NCBI RefSeq assembly: GCF_009268075.1
Contig: NZ_VWOH01000004.1
Location: 1-43,152, forward strand
Direction of reading: 5' to 3'
DNA from: 'Cynodon dactylon' phytoplasma
GTDB lineage: Bacteria; Bacillota_I; Bacilli_A; Acholeplasmatales; Acholeplasmataceae
DNA: 43,152 nucleotides
Below the pieces are notes generated by a model. That model saw nothing but the letters and a program-made list of their open reading frames with translations, searched no databases and was not told the DNA's origin. This document shows positions 16,687 to 23,759 of the stretch, piece after piece (within the stretch, counting starts at the first letter, position 1; each line of letters begins with the position of its first letter). A program made the translations under genes and the position numbers.

Positions 16687-17082
16687 ATGTTTGAATCATT
16701 TTTGTTCTTATGTGAATTATTTTTATTCTTATCTAGTATTACGAGAATTTATAAATATTTTTTAAGACCTTGTTATTATCATTTTAATAAAAAATATAAA
16801 ACGTGTTTTTTAAAGAATAAATATATAGAACCTAATATTAATCGTCAAGAAAAGAAAAATTTTATTCATTGGTTTTTCACTATCGAAACTTGTGTAATCT
16901 CCATAACTTTATATCCATTTTTATCAAAATTATATATTGCAATTTTTGGGCATGATTACTTATTTTGGTTTAATTTTTTCTATATTATTTATGTTTTTTT
17001 ACCTGCTATTGCTTTTATTGTTTATTTGATATCTACGAAACTAAAAAGAAAATTTAAAGAAAATAAATATAAAAAATATTAA
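16687..17082 (+). CDS. small membrane protein of unknown function
   Basis: A 131-residue product with an N-terminal hydrophobic segment (about 3-18), a basic, Cys-containing middle region (RPCYYHFNKKYKTCF) and two hydrophobic segments towards the C-terminus (about 58-75 and 88-112), ending in a Lys-rich tail. I recognise no family. GAAGAAAGG is found upstream of the ATG at a long distance. A good terminator follows its stop. It sits among secreted-protein genes and repeats, which suggests an accessory role. Confidence 0.55.
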   Translation: MFESFLFLCELFLFLSSITRIYKYFLRPCYYHFNKKYKTCFLKNKYIEPNINRQEKKNFIHWFFTIETCVISITLYPFLSKLYIAIFGHDYLFWFNFFYIIYVFLPAIAFIVYLISTKLKRKFKENKYKKY

Positions 17083-17095
17083 GTAAAAATAAAGT

Positions 17096-17127
17096 AAAAA
17101 AACCAACTTTAATAGCTGGTTTTTTTA
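17096..17127 (+). terminator. rho-independent terminator
   Basis: Arms AACCAAC (17101-17107) and GCTGGTT (17114-17120) pair with one mismatch, flanked by A7 on the left and T7 on the right. It lies just after the stop of the 16687-17082 gene and could work in both directions. Confidence 0.75.
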
Positions 17128-17411
17128 TACTTTGAGAAAGAATTTTATAAGACTTCTGAATTCCTCATATGATAATAAAATCCCTATTATTCGTCATTCA
17201 TCCTTTAAAAAAAAGAAAATCGAATCAAATAATCAATTTTTTTTAAAAAATAGGGGTATTTGAACTGCTATTATATAACTTAAAAAAGTTTTTCGTTGAG
17301 ATTTGATATTAAAAACATATAAAATAGAGCATATTTTTTACTCAATTTTCTTTCCGTAAAAACATTTCATATTTTTATTAAATTTTGAAAATTTAGTTTT
17401 CATTTTTTTTA

Positions 17412-17447
17412 AACAAAGAAAAAAGAAAGTAACAAAGAAAAAAGAAA
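17412..17447. repeat. 17-base direct repeat, period 19
   Basis: AACAAAGAAAAAAGAAA occurs at 17412-17428 and again at 17431-17447, separated by two bases. Confidence 0.8.
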
Positions 17448-17453
17448 ACATAT

Positions 17454-17501
17454 AATATATATAATTTACTTACTTTAGTAAGTAAGTAAATTATATATAT
17501 T
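17454..17501. repeat. perfect 22-bp inverted repeat with 4-base loop
   Basis: Bases 17454-17475 are exactly complementary to 17480-17501 with loop TAGT. The inner part is TTTACTTACTT / AAGTAAGTAAA and the outer part is A/T alternation. It could form a cruciform or a long RNA hairpin. Confidence 0.9.
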
Positions 17502-17507
17502 TATTAC

Positions 17508-17532
17508 TGTTCTCTAATGTTCTCTAACGTTC
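17508..17532. repeat. tandem 10-base repeat next to the inverted repeat
   Basis: TGTTCTCTAA occurs twice head to tail (17508-17517, 17518-17527), followed by a partial third copy CGTTC. Such short iterations next to a palindrome recall replication iterons or a recombinase site, but no function can be assigned. Confidence 0.6.
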
Positions 17533-17645
17533 ACAGCTACATTATATTAAAAAGAATTATATTAAAAAGAAAACTTTTTGTCAAGATTTTTTTTAAATTT
17601 CTTTTCAAAAAGTAAAAAAAAGAAAAAAAGAATGACGAAAGTAGT

Positions 17646-17680
17646 AAGAGGGAAAAACGCTGGGAGGCGTTTTCCCTCTT
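17646..17680. repeat. strong G+C-rich hairpin
   Basis: Fourteen base pairs with one bulged A: AAGAGGGAAAA..CGC (17646-17660) against GCGTTTTCCCTCTT (17667-17680), loop TGGGAG. A T-rich run CTTCTTTCTT follows on the plus strand. It is far more stable than anything nearby and could be a terminator or a structured RNA element. Confidence 0.7.
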
Positions 17681-17797
17681 CTTCTTTCTTAAATAAAAAA
17701 AAGAATAAATAGTTAAAAAGAATGATTTAATAATTAAAAAAGAAAAGGAAAAGGAAGAAAAAAAGAAAAAAAAGATGTGTTCGCCGCTCGCCCAACA

Positions 17798-17819
17798 CAA
17801 AAAGCCCTCTAAAAAGAGG
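17798..17819 (-). terminator. terminator of the 17869-18483 gene
   Basis: Read on the minus strand, CCTCT, loop TTTT, AGAGG is followed by GCTTTTTG. It lies about 50 bases beyond the stop of the secreted-protein gene. A second A/T hairpin (17840-17848 with 17852-17860) lies between. Confidence 0.55.
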
Positions 17820-17868
17820 ATTGGTTATTTATTTTCTCATTTTTTCTAAAATAGAAAAAATAAATGAT

Positions 17869-18483
17869 TCATTTTAACTTTTCGAATTCGAACAAAGTAT
17901 TAATAAAATTGCAAGCATCATCATGATATCTTACATAAGTTTCAATAAGACCAGACATTGTCAAATTAAGTTTATCAAAATTTTTAAAAAGACTACGGTG
18001 TTTATCATATTCATATTTTTTAATTTTTTTTTCTATAAAATTTATTTTTAGATATTGTAATTCCAGAAATTTTAGATCATTTAAAAAAGTTTTACCAGAA
18101 CAAAGTATTAGATCACTAATTTTCAAAAGAGAATCTATTGAATTCTTTCTAGCATAAGAAGTTTTTGGACGATTACAAGAAATTAAGTCACTAATTTTGC
18201 TACTTAGTAAAAGTTTAAATTCTATACAACGATTAAATTGATTCAGAATTTTTTCTTCAAAATTATTCATTTGAATTATATTTTTTAAATCTATGAGCAG
18301 TTTATCGATTAAATCTTCTTTTTCTGATAATGTTTTAAGCATTAAAATTTCTTCAATAGTATAGTCCTCAATATCAGAATTTTGTTCTGCTTTAATAGAA
18401 TTATGAGGAATGAATAATAAACAAAATAATAAAACAGAAGCAGTAAAAAAACTTCTTATTGTCAATTGAACTTTATTTAACAT
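17869..18483 (-). CDS. secreted helical protein, candidate effector
   Basis: A 204-residue product with a clear signal peptide: basic N-terminus, hydrophobic core SVLLFCLLFI and a likely cut after IKA at about residue 32, before EQNSD. The mature protein of about 170 residues is predicted mostly helical, with Leu/Ile spacing typical of helical bundles and Cys in CIEF, SCNR, LCSG and ACNF. AAAAGGAG lies at good distance from the ATG. It is followed by terminators and has a TATAAT upstream near an inverted repeat TATCAA/TTGATA (18541-18556). No known effector is recognised, but size, signal and location in an island of similar genes fit a phytoplasma effector. Confidence 0.75.
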   Translation of the reverse strand: MLNKVQLTIRSFFTASVLLFCLLFIPHNSIKAEQNSDIEDYTIEEILMLKTLSEKEDLIDKLLIDLKNIIQMNNFEEKILNQFNRCIEFKLLLSSKISDLISCNRPKTSYARKNSIDSLLKISDLILCSGKTFLNDLKFLELQYLKINFIEKKIKKYEYDKHRSLFKNFDKLNLTMSGLIETYVRYHDDACNFINTLFEFEKLK

Positions 18484-18895
18484 TATTAAAAACTCCTTTT
18501 ATTCGATCAATTATTTTTATTTAAATATTATATACGTTTATATCAAAAAGTTGATAGTTGGTGTATAGTAAATCATTTTTGTAGTTTCATATTGGTGATA
18601 TGAGGTATTTTTTTAATTAAATAATTAGTAACTATCAAGCAATGGTCCTACTCCATGTCTTGTTACAAAGTATGTACCATTGTTAGAGTTTCAGCATTTC
18701 TTTTAGAACGAAATTCTTAAAATCAATAAACTCGAAAAATCTCGCTACGGACGAACAAGCCGGCCCCTAATCTGCGTTGACGGACACCGCTGGGGTAATT
18801 TCGACTGTGCGATGTTTTGTTTAAAAAGTCTTCATTGAGATCAACTGAGACCATCTAACAAGAAAGTCGTTTTTCCATCTCCAGGTTCCGGAAGG
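18484..18895. other. gap with a G+C-rich patch and no intact gene
   Basis: Beyond the broken frame described above, the stretch 18740-18900 is about half G+C by eye, in DNA that is otherwise about one-fifth G+C. A 7-bp inverted repeat CAATGGT/ACCATTG spans 18640-18682. I see no tRNA, rRNA, RNase P or SRP RNA signature. Confidence 0.5.
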
Positions 18896-18990
18896 CTACA
18901 AAATTGGCGAGAGACAAGCTGTGAAAATACCTCTTACCCTGACGATCATAACTTTCGGTATGAAGATGGCCAGGTTTTTAATAAATGATG
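18723..18990 (-). pseudogene. broken reading frame, SSB-like remnant
   Basis: On the minus strand, shifted from the 18896-19240 frame, the translation reads GHLHTESYDRQGKRYFHSLSL then ANFVAFRNLE. This resembles the end of the OB fold of single-stranded DNA-binding protein (LxTRxYxxxxGKRxYxTEVxAxxVxFL). The frame is stopped by TAG at 18855-18857 and then continues for 43 codons to a TGA at 18723-18725. With the neighbouring frame it suggests a frameshifted, decaying ssb-like gene of the kind carried by phytoplasma mobile units. The G+C content here is far higher than in the surroundings. Confidence 0.35.
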
Positions 18991-19240
18991 TTACCATATA
19001 TCTTAATTGACCGAACTGTAATAAAGCTATTATTTTTTGATGTTTTAAAGAATATTTTTGATATTTATTTAAAATTTGATTTTGATAAAACCACCAATGA
19101 TTTTTCTTGGTTCCGAGATCAGTAACGATGACTTCTTTCACTAAACCTTTTTGAGCTGGATAAAAATAAATGATTTGAGGGGGTAAAAAACAAAGCACAT
19201 TATCATCATTTAGATTTAATAATACTTCACAAACGTTCAT
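18896..19240 (-). CDS. uncharacterised protein, probably the N-terminal part of a frameshifted SSB-like gene
   Basis: A 114-codon frame with a good start: AAGGAG about ten bases before the ATG. The product begins MNVCEVLLNLNDDNVLCF, with DLGTKKNHWWFYQNQ in the middle and FGQLRYMVTSFIKN later. These parts could correspond to the first strands of an OB-fold SSB, and the expected continuation (GHLHTESYDRQGKR) is found in another frame starting near 18985. The last 25 residues would then be out of frame. If the shift is real the gene is inactive or makes a truncated product. I cannot exclude an intact protein of another kind. Confidence 0.45.
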   Translation of the reverse strand: MNVCEVLLNLNDDNVLCFLPPQIIYFYPAQKGLVKEVIVTDLGTKKNHWWFYQNQILNKYQKYSLKHQKIIALLQFGQLRYMVTSFIKNLAIFIPKVMIVRVRGIFTACLSPIL

Positions 19241-19447
19241 TTTCGTTAAACTCCTTTTTATTCACAACCTCACTTTAGCCAAAAGAAAAAAGCCAAGTTG
19301 TTTTTTTATTTGTTAAAAAAAACAATTTGACTTATTAATAACTACTTTTTACTGGTATTATTTTATTGGGTCAGTTTATACAGATAGATAATTAAAATTT
19401 GATTTATTTGTAATATCAATAATAGAAATAACAAAAAAAATAAAATA

Positions 19448-19456
19448 TGTTATAAT
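19448..19456 (+). promoter_or_regulatory. extended -10 promoter for rpsB
   Basis: TGTTATAAT with no good -35, about 78 bases before the rpsB start. Identical to the element before the rRNA leader at the right edge and before the peptide-binding protein gene. Confidence 0.5.
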
Positions 19457-19533
19457 TAATAGGTTAAAATTAAGATTATAATTTTCTTAAAATACGTTTT
19501 AATAATGATAATAAGGAGTTAATTTAATATTAT

Positions 19534-20340
19534 ATGGCTGTTGTAACTATAAAACAATTATTAGAATCGGGTATCCATTTTGGACATGCAGCTAGAAAAT
19601 GCCATTATAAAATGAAACCTTTTCTTTTTTCTTCTAATGAAGGAATTCCTATTGTTAGAAATAAAATTCATATTATAGATTTAAAAAAAACAATTTTATC
19701 TATTGAAAATGTTTATAAACAAATTGTTCAAATATCTTCTAAAAATGGAAAATTATTATTTTTAGGTACTAAAAAACAAATTCAAGAAATTATTAAACAA
19801 GAAGCTATTAGATCTAATCAATATTATGTAATACATAGATGGTTAGGAGGAACTTTTACTAATTTTCAAACTATTTTAAAAAGAATTAATTTTTTAAAGG
19901 AATTATATAAAAAAGAACAAGATGGTTTATGGAATAATTTACCTAAAAAAGAAGTTGTTGAATTAACTAGAAAAAGAGAAAAATTAGAAAAATTTTTAGG
20001 CGGTATTAAAAATATGAATAAGTTGCCTAGTGCTCTTTTTGTAGTGGACACACAAAAAGATATTATCGCTATTAATGAGGCTCGTAAATTAAACATTCCA
20101 GTTTTTGGTATAGTTGATAGTAATTGTGATCCTGATTTGGTTGATTTTATTATTCCAGCTAATAATGATGCTATCAAAGGTATTAAATTGATTACATCTA
20201 TTATTGCTAATGCAGTAATTGAAGGAAATAAATTAAGTCAACAAAATATTTCAAATAATAAAGATTTTTATAACAAAAATAATACTAAATTAGATTCTTC
20301 TTATGATAATAACATTAATAATGTTAGTGATAAACATTGA
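19534..20340 (+). CDS. rpsB: 30S ribosomal protein S2
   Basis: Small-subunit protein binding at the head-platform junction. The 268-residue product begins MAVVTIKQLLESGIHFGHAAR and includes GKLLFLGTKKQIQE, RWLGGTFTNFQTI, LPSALFVVDTQKD, IPVFGIVDSNCDPDLVDFII and PANNDAIKGIKL, a full S2. A short Asn-rich C-terminal tail of about 35 residues goes beyond the conserved core. The stop is TGA, evidence for the standard code. AAGGAG lies upstream. First gene of the translation and lipid cluster. Confidence 0.97.
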   Translation: MAVVTIKQLLESGIHFGHAARKCHYKMKPFLFSSNEGIPIVRNKIHIIDLKKTILSIENVYKQIVQISSKNGKLLFLGTKKQIQEIIKQEAIRSNQYYVIHRWLGGTFTNFQTILKRINFLKELYKKEQDGLWNNLPKKEVVELTRKREKLEKFLGGIKNMNKLPSALFVVDTQKDIIAINEARKLNIPVFGIVDSNCDPDLVDFIIPANNDAIKGIKLITSIIANAVIEGNKLSQQNISNNKDFYNKNNTKLDSSYDNNINNVSDKH

Positions 20341-20390
20341 TTATTAAGAATAAAATAAATTATTTTTCTAACGAATATGAATAATTGAAG

Positions 20391-20419
20391 GATGTTAATA
20401 AATTTAACATCTTTTTTTT
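20391..20419 (+). terminator. rho-independent terminator between rpsB and tsf
   Basis: Perfect 8-bp stem GATGTTAA/TTAACATC (20391-20398, 20404-20411) with loop TAAAT, followed by T8. It would end or attenuate transcription of rpsB before tsf. Confidence 0.8.
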
Positions 20420-20424
20420 AACAT

Positions 20425-20453
20425 TTTTTGTATTTTATATATTTTTTTATAAT
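20425..20453 (+). promoter_or_regulatory. possible promoter for tsf
   Basis: TATAAT at 20448-20453 has a weak T-rich -35 at 17-base spacing (TTTTTG); TTGTAT is at only 14 bases. Its place after the terminator supports it. Confidence 0.35.
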
Positions 20454-20501
20454 AGTGAAATAATCATATTAATAAATAAAATTAAAAAGTGAGAGAAAAT
20501 T

Positions 20502-21338
20502 ATGAAGAAGATAACGATAGAAATGATTAAAAGAGTTAGAGATAAAACTAGAGCAGGTATTGTTGATTGCAAAAAAATGTTGCAAAGTGTTGAAGGTAAT
20601 GAAGACAAAGCTATTGAAATATTACGCCAAAAAATGGTTTCAAAAGATATTTATTTGAAGGAACAAAATATATTGCCAAAAGAAGGTTTAGTACATGTCT
20701 CTTTTAAAGGTAACAAAGCAGTTATGTTCGAATTAAATACAGAAACAGATTTTGTTGCTAGAAGTAGATTTTTTTTAGATTTTTGTAAAAAATTAGAAAA
20801 AATATTATTTCTTTGTGATAATTATAATTTGGCAATGGATGATTTTTTAAATTATAGTTTTGAGGATAAAAAAATTAAAGATATAATATTAGAACAAAGA
20901 TCCATTTTTGGAGAAAATATTTTTTTAAGAAGATTTAATATTATTAATAAAAAAAATGAAGAAAGTTTTGGAATATATCAACATTATAATAAAATTGCTT
21001 GTTTAGTTATTTTAAATAAACATTGTTCAAATATTGAACATGATTTACCTGTTCATATAGCATTTTATAATCCTAAATTTATTTGTAAAGAAGAAATAGA
21101 CCCTGATTTTATTCATCAAAATAAAAATAAAATTTATGAAGAAATTAAAGATCAATATTCTGAATTGTCTAAGCAAAAAATAGAAAAAGAATTAAATAAA
21201 CGTTTAGATAATTTTTTAAATGAAATTTGTTTATTAGAACAATATTTATATAATGATCCTAATAAAAAAATTTTTGATTATTTAAAATTGGCAAAAGTAA
21301 ATATTATTAAATTTTATCTTTATCAATTAGGAAATTAA
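20502..21338 (+). CDS. tsf: elongation factor Ts
   Basis: Guanine-nucleotide exchange factor that regenerates EF-Tu-GTP. The 278-residue product has the N-terminal UBA-like domain (KRVRDKTRAGIVDCKKMLQ...GNEDKAIEILR) and the signature TDFVAR at 82-87, part of the EF-Tu contact surface. The dimerisation domain follows, with PVHIAF and a C-terminal helical region. The ribosome site is GAGAG. Follows rpsB after a terminator. Confidence 0.96.
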   Translation: MKKITIEMIKRVRDKTRAGIVDCKKMLQSVEGNEDKAIEILRQKMVSKDIYLKEQNILPKEGLVHVSFKGNKAVMFELNTETDFVARSRFFLDFCKKLEKILFLCDNYNLAMDDFLNYSFEDKKIKDIILEQRSIFGENIFLRRFNIINKKNEESFGIYQHYNKIACLVILNKHCSNIEHDLPVHIAFYNPKFICKEEIDPDFIHQNKNKIYEEIKDQYSELSKQKIEKELNKRLDNFLNEICLLEQYLYNDPNKKIFDYLKLAKVNIIKFYLYQLGN

Positions 21339-21474
21339 AAAAATGTTTTATTTTTTAAATTTTTTAGTTAATTAATTTTTTTTATTATTCCATTATTTAT
21401 AGACTATTTATTAAATAAATTAACAAAATTATATGAATATATAAAAAAAGAGATAAAAGGAGATAATAGTTACA

Positions 21475-22188
21475 ATGTTTAAAAAAATTCTTTTAAAATT
21501 GAGTGGTGAAGCTTTAAAAGGAGATAATTTTAATATTAGTCCGCAAAAAGTTAAAAAAATAGCTGAAGAAATCAAAGAAATTAAAAATTTAGGATTAGAG
21601 ATCGTTATTATGGTTGGAGCTGGAAATATATGGCGTGGTGTTGTAGGTCAAGAATTAGGTATGGAAAGAAGTCAGTCTGATTATATGGGTATGATGGGTA
21701 CTATAATTAATGCTTTAGCTTTACAAGATGCTTTGGAACAAATACAAATTCAAACAAGGGTTATGACAGCTTTTCATGTTATTACAATCGCTGAACCTTA
21801 TATTAAAATGAGAGCATTAAGACATTTACAAAAAGGAAGAGTAGTTATTTTGGGTGCTGGTTTAGGTTCTCCATATTTTTCTACAGATACTGCAGCTGCT
21901 TTAAGAGCTGCAGAATTAAATATTCAATTTATATTAATGGCGAAAAACGGTGTTGAGGGTGTTTATAATAAAGATCCTAAAAAATATAAGGATGCAATAT
22001 TGCTTAAAAAAATTAATTATAAATATTTAATTGATCAAAGATTAAATATAATGGATATGACCGCGGTATCTTTGTGTTGGGAAAATGATATTAATTTGTT
22101 TGTTTTTGATATGAATAAAAAAGGAAATATTAAAAAAATTATTTTAAATGAAAAAATAGGAACTATAATTACCTCTAAGGAGAATTAA
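21475..22188 (+). CDS. pyrH: uridylate kinase (UMP kinase)
   Basis: Phosphorylates UMP to UDP, feeding RNA and CDP-lipid synthesis. The 237-residue amino-acid-kinase-fold protein starts FKKILLKLSGEALKG and has MVGAGNIWRG (usually VVGGGNIxRG), DYMGMMGTIINALALQDALE, the STDTAAALRAAEL segment and KNGVEGVYNKDPKK. AAAGGAG precedes the ATG. One base separates it from frr. Confidence 0.96.
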   Translation: MFKKILLKLSGEALKGDNFNISPQKVKKIAEEIKEIKNLGLEIVIMVGAGNIWRGVVGQELGMERSQSDYMGMMGTIINALALQDALEQIQIQTRVMTAFHVITIAEPYIKMRALRHLQKGRVVILGAGLGSPYFSTDTAAALRAAELNIQFILMAKNGVEGVYNKDPKKYKDAILLKKINYKYLIDQRLNIMDMTAVSLCWENDINLFVFDMNKKGNIKKIILNEKIGTIITSKEN

Positions 22189-22189
22189 A

Positions 22190-22744
22190 ATGGAAGATTT
22201 ATTACAAGATATTTTAAAAAATTTAGAAAATAAAATGATGTTATCTCATAATGTGATGTTAGAAGAATTTAAAACTATAAGAACTGGTATAGCTAATCCT
22301 CAAATACTAGATAGAATTCAAATTTATTATTATAATGAAAAAACTTTGTTAAAAGATATTAGTATTATTTCTGTTGTAAAACCCAATAAAATATGTATTA
22401 AACCTTTTGATATTAGTTTAGTACCGGAAATTATGAAAGTACTTTTGTCTTCTAGATTAGGTATAACTCCTCAAACTGATGGAAAAACTGTAGATTTGAT
22501 TTTCCCTCAACCTACTTTAGAATTAAGACAAAAATTAACTAGAGAAATAGAAAAAATTGCTGAACAAACTAAAGTTTCTATTCGTAATTTACGTAGAGAC
22601 GGTAATAATAAAATAAAAAAAATGAAATTGGATAAATCTTCAGAAAAAATTTTTTTGGATAAAATACAAAATTTAAATAATAAATGGATTCAAAATATAG
22701 AAAAAGAAAAAATTAAAAAAAATAAAGAATTATTGACTATTTAA
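22190..22744 (+). CDS. frr: ribosome recycling factor
   Basis: Splits post-termination ribosomes together with EF-G. The 184-residue product has EEFKTIRTGIANPQILDRIQIYYY, ISVVKPNKICIKPFD, LGITPQTDGKTVDLIFPQPT and the long helical REIEKIAEQTKVSIRNLRRDGNNKIKKM. It starts one base after pyrH and ends two bases before cdsA, so the three are surely co-transcribed. AAGGAG lies in the last codons of pyrH. Confidence 0.97.
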   Translation: MEDLLQDILKNLENKMMLSHNVMLEEFKTIRTGIANPQILDRIQIYYYNEKTLLKDISIISVVKPNKICIKPFDISLVPEIMKVLLSSRLGITPQTDGKTVDLIFPQPTLELRQKLTREIEKIAEQTKVSIRNLRRDGNNKIKKMKLDKSSEKIFLDKIQNLNNKWIQNIEKEKIKKNKELLTI

Positions 22745-22746
22745 TA

Positions 22747-23712
22747 ATGAAAAAGAATAATATTTGTCTTAAAAAAATATATTTTGGTATTTTAATGATT
22801 TTATTGAATTTAATTTATTTTTATTTTTTTACTTATATAGACAGAAAATTTCATTTGAGTATTTTTATTTATTCTTTCCTAATCATTATTTTATTTTTTA
22901 TTATTTTAGCTTCTAGAGATATCTTAAAATTAAAAGAGCAAAAAAAAAATTTATTTTTAAATAAAAATATAATTTTTTTTAGTTTTCTGTTTTTTTTTCA
23001 TTTTGTTGCTATTTTTAATAATTATTTTTATAATAACCAAGCAATTACTTTTTTAATGAAAAAAAAAGATTTTTTGTTATATCAAATTATTGATTTCTTA
23101 TATAAGAATCATTATTTTTTATTTTTTTCTCTTTTATATTTATTTATTTTCTTTTTGTTTTTTTTATTTATTTCTGATTTTGAAGTGATTCAATTTCAAA
23201 ATATCTTATTTGTAATAATATATATAATTTTTTTTAGTTCTTGTTTTTTTACTTTAGTTAGTTTAAATTATAATTGGTTTTTATATCTTTTTTTAATAAC
23301 AACTACTAGTGATAGTTTTGCTTTTTTAGGTGGTTATTTTTTTGGTAAAAAAAAGTTATGTCCAATCATAAGTAATAAAAAAACTTGGGAGGGTTTTTTT
23401 TGCGGTATTATTTGTACTTTATTTTTTGTTTTTTTATTTTTTTTTAATTCTTTAAAAGTTTTAGATTTTCTTTCTTTTTTATGTTTTTTTATTTTTTCTT
23501 TATTAAATTCTATTTTGGCTCAAATAGGAGATTTGATAGCTTCTAAAATTAAAAGGAATTTTAATATAAAAGATTTTAATAATATATTACCAGGACATGG
23601 TGGTTTATTAGATCGTTTTGATTCTATTTTGTTTTTATCTTTTTTTAATGTTTTAGTTTTTATTAGCCCTTTAAATCAGTTTAAAAATTTAATTTTATAT
23701 ATTCTAAGTTAA
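22747..23712 (+). CDS. cdsA: phosphatidate cytidylyltransferase
   Basis: Makes CDP-diacylglycerol from phosphatidic acid and CTP in the membrane. The 321-residue product has about eight membrane segments and the family signature in SDSFAFLGGYFFGKKK, NKKTWEGFFCG and near the end LAQIGDLIASKIKRNFNIKD followed by LPGHGGLLDRFDSI. In many bacteria uppS lies between frr and cdsA; here the gap is two bases and uppS is absent, in keeping with a wall-less organism. The gene ends 47 bases before the convergent AAA+ gene. Confidence 0.95.
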   Translation: MKKNNICLKKIYFGILMILLNLIYFYFFTYIDRKFHLSIFIYSFLIIILFFIILASRDILKLKEQKKNLFLNKNIIFFSFLFFFHFVAIFNNYFYNNQAITFLMKKKDFLLYQIIDFLYKNHYFLFFSLLYLFIFFLFFLFISDFEVIQFQNILFVIIYIIFFSSCFFTLVSLNYNWFLYLFLITTTSDSFAFLGGYFFGKKKLCPIISNKKTWEGFFCGIICTLFFVFLFFFNSLKVLDFLSFLCFFIFSLLNSILAQIGDLIASKIKRNFNIKDFNNILPGHGGLLDRFDSILFLSFFNVLVFISPLNQFKNLILYILS

Positions 23713-23759
23713 AATTTAATTTTTATAATTTTTTTATTGTTTATAAAATTTATTTATTT

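Larger units (their letters stand above)
17128..17797. other. non-coding, repeat-rich stretch of the accessory island
   Basis: About 670 bases with no supported gene. It holds a 17-base direct repeat, a 22-bp perfect inverted repeat, a 10-base tandem repeat and a strong G+C-rich hairpin, each listed separately. An 87-codon open frame on the minus strand here is low-complexity Phe/Ser and is not accepted as a gene. Confidence 0.6.

Noticed and set aside
17537-17800. 87-codon minus-strand frame
   Set aside because: Low-complexity Phe/Ser/Leu across the G+C-rich hairpin and A-rich repeats; no ribosome site.
18700-18960. group II intron, RNase P RNA, SRP RNA or tmRNA in the G+C-rich patch
   Set aside because: None of the conserved cores (domain V, GAGGAAAGUCC, GGAAGC tetraloop region, 5' GGGG with TTCGAC in the right place) could be found on either strand.
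19866-20177. 103-codon minus-strand frame
   Set aside because: Antisense within rpsB.
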